This document shows, one piece after another, positions 9,919-17,386 of a stretch of DNA of 23,752 nt. The stretch is from Actinobacteria bacterium UBA5176. GTDB taxonomy: Bacteria; Actinomycetota; UBA4738. The stretch covers positions 970-24,721 of the forward strand of contig DHWS01000028.1 of the NCBI GenBank assembly GCA_002413305.1, read 5' to 3'. Within the stretch, counting starts at the first letter, position 1. Each line of letters starts with the position of its first letter. Position numbers and translations under genes: made by a program. The notes under the pieces were generated by a model. That model saw only the letters and a program-made list of their open reading frames with translations, made no database searches and was not told the DNA's origin.

Positions 9919-10293
9919 GTGGCGGGCCTGGGCGGCGCCTGCACGCGGACCGTCCTCAAGCGCGTCGAGGTCACCACCGGGGTCCCTCCCGCGCCGCCCG
10001 TTCCCGTTCGGTCGCCGGTGCCGGCGCAACCACCGACGGTGTGGGTGGCGGGGACGGTTCGGCAGGTCACCCTTGCCGAGCTGACGGTCCTGGAACCCGA
10101 GGGGCCGACCGTGGTTCTGAAGCGATTGGCCGAGAACGCCACACAGCTCTTCGCCATCTCCGGCGGGTCCTGGCACCAGGTCGACGCCGTCCAGGTGGGC
10201 ACGCTGGTCTGCGCGGAGGCACTGAACACCGGCTCGAACCTCCTTGCGCTGCGGGTGTTCCTGGGCGCTTCGTGCGGGCCATCGGGCCCCTGA
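9919..10293 (+). CDS. Small putative lipoprotein; start codon uncertain
   Basis: From GTG 9919 the product is 124 residues. A Pro-rich linker (about 20-40) leads to a small beta-rich domain ([17 protein letters not shown] to [13 protein letters not shown]) that recalls OB-fold or DUF5666-like exported proteins. The frame stays open upstream to 9814 and encodes a typical signal-peptide start just before the GTG: a basic run (PRERGRAF), then [15 protein letters not shown] with a Cys that could be lipidated. No ATG, GTG or TTG exists in that upstream part, so the true start may be CTG 9916, another unusual codon, or hidden by a sequence error. A GAGAGGGGG purine run at 9880-9888 could be the ribosome site. 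It lies 58 bases after etfA on the same strand. Function unknown. Confidence 0.5.
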   Translation: MAGLGGACTRTVLKRVEVTTGVPPAPPVPVRSPVPAQPPTVWVAGTVRQVTLAELTVLEPEGPTVVLKRLAENATQLFAISGGSWHQVDAVQVGTLVCAEALNTGSNLLALRVFLGASCGPSGP

Positions 10294-10343
10294 GCACGAA
10301 CCCAACGGAAGGCACGGCCCGAACCCGGCGCGGGCGTGCAGCG

Positions 10344-10373
10344 TTGCGGACCACGGCGATGGCCTGACATGCT
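10344..10373 (+). promoter_or_regulatory. Possible promoter of the DUF2156 gene
   Basis: TTGCGG (10344-10349), 18 bases, CATGCT (10368-10373), then 8 bases to the ATG at 10382. There is no ribosome site, so a near-leaderless mRNA is likely. The -10 lacks the usual first T. Confidence 0.35.
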
Positions 10374-10381
10374 CACGGCGT

Positions 10382-11845
10382 ATGTCCCTCCGCCTCCGTC
10401 GCCCCAGGGCCGGCCGCTCCGCCGGCGCGTCCCGCATGACCGCCCAGGATCGCGAGCGTGTCCTCGGGCTCCTCGAACGCTTCGGTTCGAACCCAGGCGC
10501 GTTCCTGGTGCGGTATCGCGCGCCGTGGAGCGTCTGGTTCGGGACCGAACACGAGGGCGCGCTCTGCTATATCGAATCCCACCGCACCGCCGTCGTGTGG
10601 TCCGATCCCCTGTGCGCGCCGGAGGACGTGGAGGCGTTGTTCGCCGAGTTCACGGCCGCGATGCGGGCGGGCGGTTTCCGGGTGTGCATCCTCGCGGTGC
10701 AGGAACCGATGGCCCGGGCAGCGCTGGCCTGCGGATACGCCGTCCTGAAGATCGGCGAAGAGCCGGCGTTCGACCTGGCCACGTGGCGCCCGGCCCGCGG
10801 GGACCCGGGCAAGAAGCTCCGGTGGTGTCTGAACCACGCCCGGCGGGCCGGGGTGGCCATCGAGGAGTACCAGCCGGCCCGGGGCCGGGATCTCCGGTTC
10901 GAAGCCGAGATGGCAGAGGTCCAGGGGCGGTGGGAGGCTTCGCTGGGCGGTCGCCTGGTGCACTCCTTCCTTCGCACGGCGCCGCTGGACGAGGCGGAGG
11001 CGAAGCGGATCTTCGCGGCCAGGCGGAACGGGAAGCTGGAGGCCTTCCTGGCCTGCGTGCCCGTGTACGCCCGGGACGGGTGGTTCTTGGAGGATCTGGT
11101 CCGGGTGCCGGAAGCGACGAACGGCACTACCGAGTTTCTGGCCGTCGAGGCGATGGTCCGGCTCCGCGACGACGGGGCGAGGTTCGCCACGCTGGGCATC
11201 GCCCCGCTCCGCGGGAGCGACGAACAGATCGACCGCCGGGCGCGATGGATCGTGCCCGCGTTGCGCCTCGCGTTCGACCGGATGGACTCGCGGTATCACT
11301 TCGCCTCGCTGTCCCGGTACAAGGCGAAGTTCGGACCGTCGTGGTGGGAACCGCGCTACGCGGCGTTCCTGCCCCCGCGGCCCAGCGTCCGGCTGGTCCG
11401 GGCCGCCATCTCGGTCCTGGACCCTGAGCCCGAACCCGCCGGGCGCCCTGCGCCGGCCACGCCACAGCGGGTCGGGAGCCGGCTCGTCGGCGTGCAGGCC
11501 CTGGTGTGGTGCTTGGCCAGCCTGCTGGTCCTGGCCCAGGCGCATCTTTCGAACGACCTCACCGAACCGGCAGCCCTGCTGGCCCCCGTCGGCGTGGCCG
11601 GCGTGGCGGTGGCGGCCCTGCTCTGGTTCGCCGCACGGCGGATGACCAGGGGGAACGCTGCCTTCTCCCGGCTCCTCGCGGTGCTCCTGGAAGGGACGCT
11701 GGTCCTCGGGACGCTGAACCGCCTACACGAGGGGCGCGGCGTCGGGATCGGGATGGTGTCCCTTGCCTCGGCCACCGTGGCGGTGGCGTTGCTGCTGTGG
11801 CGATCGCAGCCCCGCGCCGAACCCGCCCCGTTCAGGGCCGATTGA
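10382..11845 (+). CDS. DUF2156 (MprF/LysX-like transferase) protein with C-terminal membrane helices
   Basis: 487 residues. About 20-340 matches DUF2156, the tandem GNAT-fold domain of lysyl-phosphatidylglycerol synthases: SNPGAFLVRYRAPWSVWF, KKLRWCLNHARRAGVAIEEY, ARRNGKLEAFLACVPVY, GTTEFLAVEAMVRL, FATLGIAPLRGS, and SRYKAKFGPSWWEPRYAAF. Four hydrophobic helices follow at about 365-485. In MprF and LysX the membrane part precedes this domain; here it follows. The likely role is transfer of an aminoacyl or acyl group to a membrane lipid or surface polymer (family knowledge; substrate inferred). ATG 10382 fits the promoter spacing; a second ATG at 10436 is possible. The last 14 bases overlap the convergent 71-residue gene. 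Confidence 0.8.
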   Translation: MSLRLRRPRAGRSAGASRMTAQDRERVLGLLERFGSNPGAFLVRYRAPWSVWFGTEHEGALCYIESHRTAVVWSDPLCAPEDVEALFAEFTAAMRAGGFRVCILAVQEPMARAALACGYAVLKIGEEPAFDLATWRPARGDPGKKLRWCLNHARRAGVAIEEYQPARGRDLRFEAEMAEVQGRWEASLGGRLVHSFLRTAPLDEAEAKRIFAARRNGKLEAFLACVPVYARDGWFLEDLVRVPEATNGTTEFLAVEAMVRLRDDGARFATLGIAPLRGSDEQIDRRARWIVPALRLAFDRMDSRYHFASLSRYKAKFGPSWWEPRYAAFLPPRPSVRLVRAAISVLDPEPEPAGRPAPATPQRVGSRLVGVQALVWCLASLLVLAQAHLSNDLTEPAALLAPVGVAGVAVAALLWFAARRMTRGNAAFSRLLAVLLEGTLVLGTLNRLHEGRGVGIGMVSLASATVAVALLLWRSQPRAEPAPFRAD

Positions 11846-12047
11846 GGACCGGTCGCAGGCCGGTGATGATCCGGCCAAGCCGGACGCGGACGTCGGTCCC
11901 GCCGAGGTTCTCGCTGCGATCGAGCAGGTGGTCGGCGACGACCTCCTCGACCGCAGTCATATGCCAGTCGTTGAACCCCCACTCCACGCGACGGACGATG
12001 ACCGGGGCGAGCGCTTCGAGGTCGTCTGCTTCGGCTTCGGCGGGCAT
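11832..12047 (-). CDS. Small hypothetical protein, 71 residues
   Basis: Starts at ATG 12047, 3 bases after a near-perfect AAGGAGGG ribosome site, which is the main reason to believe it. The product has an acidic N-terminus (MPAEAEADDLEALAP), then VRRVEWGFNDWHM and a helix AVEEVVADHLLD, and ends in a basic segment RVRLGRIITGLRPVL. No Cys, signal peptide or membrane helix. The 3' end overlaps the convergent DUF2156 gene by 14 bases. Family not recognised. Confidence 0.55.
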   Translation of the reverse strand: MPAEAEADDLEALAPVIVRRVEWGFNDWHMTAVEEVVADHLLDRSENLGGTDVRVRLGRIITGLRPVLNRP

Positions 12048-12101
12048 GCTCCCTCCTTCGGCCGGGCGATCGGCCGGCGCGCCGCGAGGGCCGGGGCGCG
12101 A

Positions 12102-12107
12102 GACAAT
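12102..12107 (+). promoter_or_regulatory. -10 box GACAAT, leaderless
   Basis: GACAAT ends 6 bases before the GTG at 12114. The G-rich bases between are too close to act as a ribosome site. No good -35 is seen. Confidence 0.4.
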
Positions 12108-12113
12108 GAGGGG

Positions 12114-12386
12114 GTGAGCGACGAGCCCGAACCCGACCTCCGGCGCGTCTCCACCGTCCACCTCGGCCAGTACACGCGCGAGACGGCGAACGCGATCGCC
12201 GGCGAGCTCGAGGCGGCCGGCATCGTGTGGTGGTACAAGGAGCCCGGGTTCTTGAGCCAGGTGTGGGAGTTCGGCGTCCGGCTGTTCGTCGATCGCGACC
12301 GGCTGGCCGAAGCGCAGACCATCTCGGACCGGATCACCGCCGCGCGGAACCCGGCGACGGGGTCCCCGGGCGAACCGCCCGCCTGA
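12114..12386 (+). CDS. DUF2007-like small protein
   Basis: 90 residues. TVHLGQYTRETANAIAGELEAAGIVWWYK and VRLFVDRDRLAEAQTI give the beta-alpha-beta-beta-alpha layout of the small ferredoxin-like DUF2007 (putative signal-transducing) proteins, in which an N-terminal strand and helix are followed by a hydrophobic strand and a second helix. No catalytic or metal residues. The GTG at 12114 is chosen because a GACAAT box lies 6 bases upstream and homology starts soon after; the longer open frame upstream would overlap other features. The stop codon lies in a hairpin shared with the convergent MBL hydrolase gene. The role is not known; assignment is by fold pattern only. Confidence 0.65.
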   Translation: MSDEPEPDLRRVSTVHLGQYTRETANAIAGELEAAGIVWWYKEPGFLSQVWEFGVRLFVDRDRLAEAQTISDRITAARNPATGSPGEPPA

Positions 12387-12403
12387 GGGCGGCGGACCCT
12401 CAG
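12383..12403. terminator. Hairpin holding both convergent stop codons
   Basis: CTGAGGG (12383-12389), 7-base loop, CCCTCAG (12397-12403). The plus-strand TGA (12384-12386) and the minus-strand TGA (12402-12400) sit in opposite arms. No T-run follows, so it would be a weak or factor-dependent bidirectional terminator. Confidence 0.4.
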
Positions 12404-13374
12404 CCCGTTCGCGCCCGTCGATAGTAGATGAGCCCGTCACGTTCGACCTGCTCGGCGCGGCCGTCCTCGATCAGCAGGTCCACGTGGGCAACGACCTCGG
12501 AGACCGCCAGGAAGTTGTCGAAGCCTTCGAGCTGAGGGAACAGCTCGTTCGCGAGTTGCCAGCCGGTCTTCCCCGCGCCGTCCAGCATCTTGGCCAGCCG
12601 TTCGGTCCGTTCGCGGTGATGGGCGCGCATCTCTTCGATCAGGCCCTTCGGATCCTCGATGGGCGGACCGTGGCCGGGGAAGACCGTGGCCAGCGGCATC
12701 CCGGAAAGAAGGTCCAGCGAGGCGATGTACTCGATCAGGCTCCGGCGCCGTTCCGATGGGTCCTGGGGGTCGGGTTCGATCAGCGGGTTCGGGCTGATGT
12801 CCAGCAGCAGCGTGTCGCCGGAGAACAAGACCCCGCTCGCCTCGTCCCATAAGCAGACGTGGCCGGCCGTGTGACCGGGCAGGTGGAGCACGTTCAGGCC
12901 GAACCCGTCGAAGGCGAGGCGCTCGCCACCGTCCAGGACACCCGACACCGGCACCTCGGGCCGAAGCTCCCCGAGCCTCCGCTCCCGATGGCCCATCTCC
13001 ACCAGCTCCTCCATGGGCATCCCCGCCTGGAGTAGCAGCTTCCCCGTCGCCACCAGCATCGAGGAGTCGCCGAGCTTCGGCCGGTCGTGCCGGCCGATCA
13101 GGATCTCGCAGCCGGACAGGGCATGAAGGCGAGGTGCCATGCCGTAATGGTCGGGATGGCTGTGGGAGATGACGATCCGGGCGATCTGCTGGGGCGCGAC
13201 GCCGATCGCCGCCAGGCCGAGCAGTAGGGCGTTCTCGGTGGCCGGCGTGTTCGGCCCGCAGTCGAACAGGGTGACCGGGTCGGCCGTGAACACATACACG
13301 TTGGCCGGCCCGACGGCGTATGGCGTGGGCACGACGATGCGTTCGAACCGGAGCCCGGTCGGGTACGTGGGCAT
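12400..13374 (-). CDS. MBL-fold (metallo-beta-lactamase superfamily) hydrolase
   Basis: 324 residues. Metal-binding motif SHSHPDH has His71, His73, Asp75 and His76. The third-site His is in LHLPGHTAGH, the bridging Asp in FSGDTLLLD, and the last His in VFPGHGPPI. A C-terminal helical/winged-helix part (about 250-324, ending VERDGLIYYRRARTG) is like that of the LACTB2 or glyoxalase II-like group that hydrolyses thioesters, nucleic acid or other esters; the substrate cannot be read from sequence. All metal ligands are present, so it should be active, probably with two zinc ions. ATG 13374 is 9 bases downstream of a TAGAAT box and has no ribosome site. It converges on the DUF2007-like gene. Confidence 0.88.
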   Translation of the reverse strand: MPTYPTGLRFERIVVPTPYAVGPANVYVFTADPVTLFDCGPNTPATENALLLGLAAIGVAPQQIARIVISHSHPDHYGMAPRLHALSGCEILIGRHDRPKLGDSSMLVATGKLLLQAGMPMEELVEMGHRERRLGELRPEVPVSGVLDGGERLAFDGFGLNVLHLPGHTAGHVCLWDEASGVLFSGDTLLLDISPNPLIEPDPQDPSERRRSLIEYIASLDLLSGMPLATVFPGHGPPIEDPKGLIEEMRAHHRERTERLAKMLDGAGKTGWQLANELFPQLEGFDNFLAVSEVVAHVDLLIEDGRAEQVERDGLIYYRRARTG

Positions 13375-13383
13375 GCAGCGGCG

Positions 13384-13389
13384 ATTCTA
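13384..13389 (-). promoter_or_regulatory. -10 box TAGAAT for the MBL hydrolase
   Basis: Minus-strand TAGAAT (13389-13384) ends 9 bases before ATG 13374, so the leader would be only a few bases. No ribosome site. Confidence 0.45.
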
Positions 13390-13419
13390 GGATGGCGCCG
13401 GTAGCCGGTCTCGCCGCCC

Positions 13420-13626
13420 CTACGCGGCTTCGGCCTTCTTCTTCCGGCCCCTTGCCACGTAGTAGTGCACGGGCTCGTGCGCCCAGCAGTATTTGGAACG
13501 GTTGTAGATCGACAGCTCCGTGGGGCAGCCGTCCTCGGCGCACGTGCGCCCGGACGACCATTGCCGGTTCTTCCTGGGAAGCGGCCGGACGCTCGTGCCT
13601 CGGAAGCTGAGCGGCTGCTCTCTCAT
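13420..13626 (-). CDS. Small Cys/His protein, 68 residues
   Basis: A short basic protein with RTCAEDGCPTELSIYNRSKY followed by CWAHE: Cys-x4-Cys and Cys-x2-His spaced about 13 residues apart could bind one zinc ion. The C-terminus is Lys-rich (ARGRKKKAEAA). Start ATG 13626 overlaps the stop of the upstream zinc-ribbon gene as ATGA, with AAAGGA 7 bases before it, so the two are made together. The zinc-site pattern and basic tail suggest nucleic-acid or protein contact (inference). I recall similar short proteins in Actinomycetota but no assigned function. Confidence 0.65.
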   Translation of the reverse strand: MREQPLSFRGTSVRPLPRKNRQWSSGRTCAEDGCPTELSIYNRSKYCWAHEPVHYYVARGRKKKAEAA

Positions 13627-14027
13627 GCCGCGTTCCTTTCCATCGCCGGGCCGGCGGCCCGGCGGTTGCTCGCGTCGATCAGGGTTCGGTTCAGCCGATC
13701 GAGCTCCTCGTGGAACTCGAGGACGTCGTCCCACCCGATCGGGGGGCCCTGGCGCGCCTCCAGAAGCTCGAACGGCGCCAGGCCTCGCGTCTGGTGGATG
13801 CCCGCAGCCAGGAGCGTGGCGGCCTCGCGAACGGCCAGAGGTCGGAGGTTCAGGCGACCGCAGGCCGGGCAGACGAATTCGAACAGGGACTGCTCCCGGC
13901 CCACGTGGAGCTTGAGCCCGTCGGCCTCGAATCCCACCGGCCCGCACCAGGCGCACCTGGCCTCGAACCTGGCCATCATCTCCGGCCCAGGTTCCGGCCG
14001 CACCTTCCTCCTCCGCCTCCAGAACAT
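13623..14027 (-). CDS. Zinc-ribbon protein of unknown function
   Basis: 134 residues. CAWCG and CPACG, 32 residues apart from first Cys to first Cys, form a four-Cys zinc ribbon (about residues 25-60). A helical C-terminal part follows (AVREAATLLAAGIHQTRG; PIGWDDVLEFHEELDRLNRTL). The N-terminus is basic (MFWRRRRKVRP). This plan is shared by common small actinobacterial proteins without known function. ATG 14027 is used; a -10-like GTATAT lies 9 bases upstream, and an internal start at MMARFEARC is possible. The stop overlaps the next gene by 4 bases. Acting as an adaptor or transcription-linked factor is a guess. Confidence 0.7.
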   Translation of the reverse strand: MFWRRRRKVRPEPGPEMMARFEARCAWCGPVGFEADGLKLHVGREQSLFEFVCPACGRLNLRPLAVREAATLLAAGIHQTRGLAPFELLEARQGPPIGWDDVLEFHEELDRLNRTLIDASNRRAAGPAMERNAA

Positions 14028-14036
14028 CTCGATCCC

Positions 14037-14042
14037 ATATAC
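14037..14042 (-). promoter_or_regulatory. Possible -10 box GTATAT for the zinc-ribbon pair
   Basis: Minus-strand GTATAT (14042-14037) ends 9 bases before ATG 14027, in an 83-base gap after the GNAT gene. It stands out as AT-rich in very GC-rich DNA. The -35 is unclear. Confidence 0.35.
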
Positions 14043-14110
14043 GAACCGGCGGGCCGACCGGATGATTCCCTGCCGGACCCTTCCTGATGTGGTGGTTGGC
14101 TGTGGATCGC

Positions 14111-14653
14111 CTATGGGTCTTCGATCCCGTCCGGTGAGTGTTCGGGTGCGGCCTCGCCGACGTCGAGCAGAGTATCGGGGGGCGCCACCATCTGGACCAT
14201 CCGCGGTTGGAACCCGATCCCCCGCCAGAACTCCAAAGCGGACTCGTTGTGGGCGAACGTCTTCAGGGTGAGGAGACGGACACCTCGGTCCCGGGCGAAG
14301 CCAGCGACCGCCAGGGCGAGCGCCCGGCCGATGCCACGGCCCTGATGGGAGGGCGCCACGACCACGCTGGATAGCTCCATGGCGGGTTCGTCAGAGAAAG
14401 ACGACGGCACAACCGGATGGCCGAGGGCCGTCCCCAGGACCTCGGCGCCTGCCACCGCGACGAACATCGCCGAGTCCTCCGCCTCCAGGGCGTGCCGGTA
14501 GATCGCTTCGACCTCTTCGGCGAGCGAAGCACGGGGTGGGAAGACCCGCCAGGGCGCCTGGAAACGGTTGAGCTCGTGCCACCGCTCGAGCATCCCCGGC
14601 AGGTCCTCCGGCCGGGCGGGGCGGACCCGGTACCCGGGCTCCCGGTCAGCCAC
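14111..14653 (-). CDS. GNAT-family N-acetyltransferase
   Basis: 180 residues. GNAT fold with acetyl-CoA pyrophosphate loop QGRGIG (104-109) after the strand MELSSVVVAPSH, and motif B NESALEFWRGIGFQPR. The N-terminal strand YRVRPARPEDLPGM is typical. It transfers an acetyl or other acyl group from CoA to an amine; substrate unknown. The GTG at 14653 overlaps the 3' end of the methyltransferase gene by 8 bases (GTGGCTGA), so it is translated with that gene and the enoyl-CoA hydratase as a three-gene operon. Whether the enzymes act on one substrate is not shown by the sequence. Confidence 0.9.
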   Translation of the reverse strand: MADREPGYRVRPARPEDLPGMLERWHELNRFQAPWRVFPPRASLAEEVEAIYRHALEAEDSAMFVAVAGAEVLGTALGHPVVPSSFSDEPAMELSSVVVAPSHQGRGIGRALALAVAGFARDRGVRLLTLKTFAHNESALEFWRGIGFQPRMVQMVAPPDTLLDVGEAAPEHSPDGIEDP

Positions 14654-15581
14654 GCCGCTCCCCGTACAGCAACGCGTTGTAGAACAGCCGTTTCGGCACG
14701 AACCGGTACAGCAGGTCGCGGTCCAGCGCGTACAGCCGTCGGTAGGTCCGGTAGGCGAAGGCGCCCCACCGGTCGCCGAGCAGGCCGGGCGGGGCTTCGG
14801 CTTCGATCGTCCGGACCGCCCACCCGACCAGCGAGGAGGCCAGCTCCTCCGTCTCCACTCGGACCTCGCGGAACCCGGCCGTCCGCGCCATGTCCGCCAG
14901 GCCTGACGGGTCGAACGTGTGCAGGTCGACGCGCCATTCGAAGTCGCGCAGGACCCGATCGGCCTCGCTCGACGGCTCGCCCGGGTGAGGCTTGCGGAGC
15001 CGCGGAACCGCCCGGGCCGCGGCCCGCCACGAACGGCTGGTGACCCGCCCGACCGACCGGGCCATCCGGTCGCCGAGGACCGTGGGCTCGCCGGCCACGA
15101 ACACCGAGCCGCCCGGCCGGAGCACCCGACGCGCCTCCCGGAGCACCCGCGACGGATCCGGGATGTGGTGCAGGAAGGCGTGTCCCACCACCAGGTCGAA
15201 GCTTCCGTCTGGGTACGGCAGGGATTCGGCGTCGGCCACTCGGGCTCGCGCGTCGCATCCGAGCGTCCGGGCCGTCTCCAGGAACGCGGCGACCATCCCA
15301 GGTGAGATGTCGGAGGCGTGGACCTCTCCAGCGAACCCCGCCTGCCACAGGTTCAGCAGGAAGAAGCCTGTCCCGCACCCGAGCTCCAGGACCCGTTCGT
15401 ACCGGGCCCTCGGCAGCATCCGTTCGGCGCGCTCCCCCACGTAGGAGATGCAGCGATCGTCGAAGGAGATCGCCCACTTCGCGTCGTAGGTGCGGGCCGC
15501 CGCGTCGTGGTACAGGACGTTCGCCGACTTCGGATCCACGGGGCGCGCTTCGACCTGCGAGGACTCGACGCGTTGCGCCAC
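14646..15581 (-). CDS. Class I SAM-dependent methyltransferase
   Basis: 311 residues. SAM-binding loop VLELGCGTGFF (64-74), acidic SDISPGMV, ADAESLPYPDGSFDLVVGHAFLHHI (motifs III-IV), and LRPGGSVFVAGEP. The C-terminal 120 residues are helical with many Arg and Tyr (TYRRLYALDRDLLYRFVPKRLF) and could bind a lipid or quinone-like acceptor (inference). The GTG at 15581 lies 3 bases after the stop of the enoyl-CoA hydratase gene; its ribosome site GGAGG is inside the end of that gene. It overlaps the GNAT gene downstream. It is longer than the UbiE type; the acceptor is unknown. Confidence 0.9.
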   Translation of the reverse strand: MAQRVESSQVEARPVDPKSANVLYHDAAARTYDAKWAISFDDRCISYVGERAERMLPRARYERVLELGCGTGFFLLNLWQAGFAGEVHASDISPGMVAAFLETARTLGCDARARVADAESLPYPDGSFDLVVGHAFLHHIPDPSRVLREARRVLRPGGSVFVAGEPTVLGDRMARSVGRVTSRSWRAAARAVPRLRKPHPGEPSSEADRVLRDFEWRVDLHTFDPSGLADMARTAGFREVRVETEELASSLVGWAVRTIEAEAPPGLLGDRWGAFAYRTYRRLYALDRDLLYRFVPKRLFYNALLYGERRG

Positions 15582-15584
15582 GGG

Positions 15585-16364
15585 TTACCTCCCGGCGAAC
15601 GTGGCCTTGCCGGGTCCTTGCTCCAGCAGCGAGGTCATGCCCGTCTTCTGGTCCTCGGTCGAGAACAGGTCAGCGAAGACCTCCCGCTCCAGGACGATGC
15701 CCGCCCGGAACTCGCCCCGGGCGCCCCAGTTGGTAGCCACCTTGGCGGCCCGGAGCGCCACGCGGGGGCCATCGGCGTACCTGCGGGCCCGCTCGACGGC
15801 CTTGGTGTACACCTCCTCGGCCGGGAAGACGTCGTTGACCAGCCCGATCGCCTTCGCCTCCTCGGATCTCACCGGCCGGCCGGAGTAGATGATGTCCTTA
15901 GCCCGCCCCAGACCGACGAGGCGGGGCAGCCGCTGGGTCCCGCCGGCTCCGGGGATGATCCCGAGCATGATCTCCGGCTGCCCGAGCCGCGCGTCCTCGG
16001 CGCAGAAGCGCAGGTCCGCGCACATGGCCAGCTCGAGCCCGCCGCCCAGACAGTAGCCGTTGATCGCGGCGATGGTGACCTTCGGGATCTCTTCGACCTC
16101 GTTGTAGACGTCCTGGAGGCCCTGGATCATCGGCTTCACCTCGCGGGGCGTCATGTCGACCATCATCTTCACGTCGGCCCCGGCGGCGAAGATCTGCGGC
16201 CCGCCCCAGATCACCACCGCGCCGACGTCCTCGCGCATGGAGGCCTCCTCCGCGGCCTCGCGAAGCTGCCGCGTGAGCACGTCGTTGATCGCGTTCATGG
16301 GCGGCCGGTCGAGCCGGATCGTGGCGACGCCGTCTTCGACCTCGAGGCGAACGAACTCTCCCAT
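15585..16364 (-). CDS. Enoyl-CoA hydratase/isomerase
   Basis: 259 residues, full crotonase fold. Adds water across 2-enoyl-CoA in beta-oxidation or a related pathway. The oxyanion-hole strand [10 protein letters not shown] (about 59-68) and [16 protein letters not shown] are intact. Both catalytic Glu are present: Glu111 (GGGLELA) and Glu131 ([19 protein letters not shown]). This favours a true hydratase over a crotonase relative lacking one Glu. ATG 16364 has a perfect AAAGGAGG site 6 bases upstream. First gene of an operon with the methyltransferase and GNAT genes. With etfBA and the acyl-CoA mutase it suggests acyl-CoA breakdown in this genome. Confidence 0.94.
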   Translation of the reverse strand: MGEFVRLEVEDGVATIRLDRPPMNAINDVLTRQLREAAEEASMREDVGAVVIWGGPQIFAAGADVKMMVDMTPREVKPMIQGLQDVYNEVEEIPKVTIAAINGYCLGGGLELAMCADLRFCAEDARLGQPEIMLGIIPGAGGTQRLPRLVGLGRAKDIIYSGRPVRSEEAKAIGLVNDVFPAEEVYTKAVERARRYADGPRVALRAAKVATNWGARGEFRAGIVLEREVFADLFSTEDQKTGMTSLLEQGPGKATFAGR

Positions 16365-16417
16365 GGGAACCCTCCTTTCGGACCCGCGCAGCGAACGCCG
16401 TCGCGGTGCGGGTGAGT

Positions 16418-17302
16418 CTATTCGGGACCCGTCGAAGCGTGCTCAGCCGACGAGCGAGCCAAACCATCTCGGAGCATTGTCCGGGTCACGCCGAACTCCG
16501 CAGCGGCATCAGGCGCATCCGCCAGGCTGTCGGCGGCCAGGACCTCGAGGGTGGGCACGTCGACCAGTTCCCGACCCAGCCGGGCCATCAGCGCGATGGC
16601 CTTCGGCCGGAGGTGCCACCGCCGGCGGTGTGCGCCGCCGGCGAGGTCGGCGAACCCGTCCGCCGTCACGCGGTCCGGCCCCTCCAGGCCCCAGACCCCA
16701 GACGTCTCGTGGCCCCGGTCGTCGGCGGCGGCCAGCACGGCGGCCACGTCGTCGACGAACACCGGGGCGTAGACCTGCGAACCGCTACCGACCATGAAGG
16801 AGGGCCGGCGGCGGGCCTGCCGGACCATCGACGCCAGCCACGCGCTGCCCGGCCCGTAGACGAGCGTGCACCGGATCACCACGCGTTCGAACGAGGCGGC
16901 CTCCAGCGCCGCTTCGGCCTGCCCCTTCGCTGCAAGGTACGGATTGGCCGAGCCGGGCGAGGCTCCCGGGTAGCTCAGGTAGAGGAAGCGGCGAACCTCC
17001 GCCCGCTCGGCGGCTCGGATCACGGGCAGGAGGGTCCCCAGGATCGCCTGTTCGTAGGTCTGCCCGGGGCCGGGGTTCAGCCCGCCGGCAAGGTGGCAGA
17101 CCGTGTGGGCACCCGACATCACGACCCGCAGGGTGGGTTCGTCCGATATCGAACCGACCGCTACCTTCGCGCCGAGCGCCCGCAGGTCCTCGGCGGCCTC
17201 GGGGTGCCGCACATAGGCCCTGACCTGCGGTGATGCCTTCGCGAAGGCCACCGTCGCCCGGCGTCCGATCAGCCCCGACGCCCCTGTGACCACGACCGGC
17301 AT
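16418..17302 (-). CDS. Atypical SDR / NAD(P)-dependent epimerase-like protein
   Basis: 294 residues. NAD(P)-binding loop VVVTGASGLIGRR (3-15) and a catalytic-type Tyr122-x3-Lys126 (PYLAAKGQAE) place it in the extended or atypical SDR group, close to NmrA/epimerase-like sugar or quinone-binding proteins; CTLVYGPGS and VYAPVFVDDVA are also usual there. Exact activity is not set by sequence. Two ATG codons, 17311 and 17302, are in frame; 17302 is chosen because a TAGCAT box ends 7 bases before it (overlapping the other ATG), and because MPVVVTGASG is where the family normally starts. It stands alone, 53 bases from the enoyl-CoA hydratase start and downstream of the small-RNA interval. Confidence 0.85.
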   Translation of the reverse strand: MPVVVTGASGLIGRRATVAFAKASPQVRAYVRHPEAAEDLRALGAKVAVGSISDEPTLRVVMSGAHTVCHLAGGLNPGPGQTYEQAILGTLLPVIRAAERAEVRRFLYLSYPGASPGSANPYLAAKGQAEAALEAASFERVVIRCTLVYGPGSAWLASMVRQARRRPSFMVGSGSQVYAPVFVDDVAAVLAAADDRGHETSGVWGLEGPDRVTADGFADLAGGAHRRRWHLRPKAIALMARLGRELVDVPTLEVLAADSLADAPDAAAEFGVTRTMLRDGLARSSAEHASTGPE

Positions 17303-17309
17303 GGCGGGC

Positions 17310-17315
17310 ATGCTA
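17310..17315 (-). promoter_or_regulatory. -10 box TAGCAT for the SDR gene, leaderless
   Basis: Minus-strand TAGCAT (17315-17310) ends 7 bases before ATG 17302. The box contains part of the alternative ATG 17311, so that start would lie upstream of the transcript start. No ribosome site for 17302. Confidence 0.45.
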
Positions 17316-17386
17316 GCTGCCCGGAAGGGGGTCGAAAAGGTCCGGCCAAGCTGTTTAGACGAGAGTGTCCTGGGAAGTCATAGTGT

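Noticed and set aside
8676..10376. 566-residue minus-strand open frame opposite etfA
   Set aside because: Lies opposite intact etfA and the following gene; no motif and shadow-like composition.
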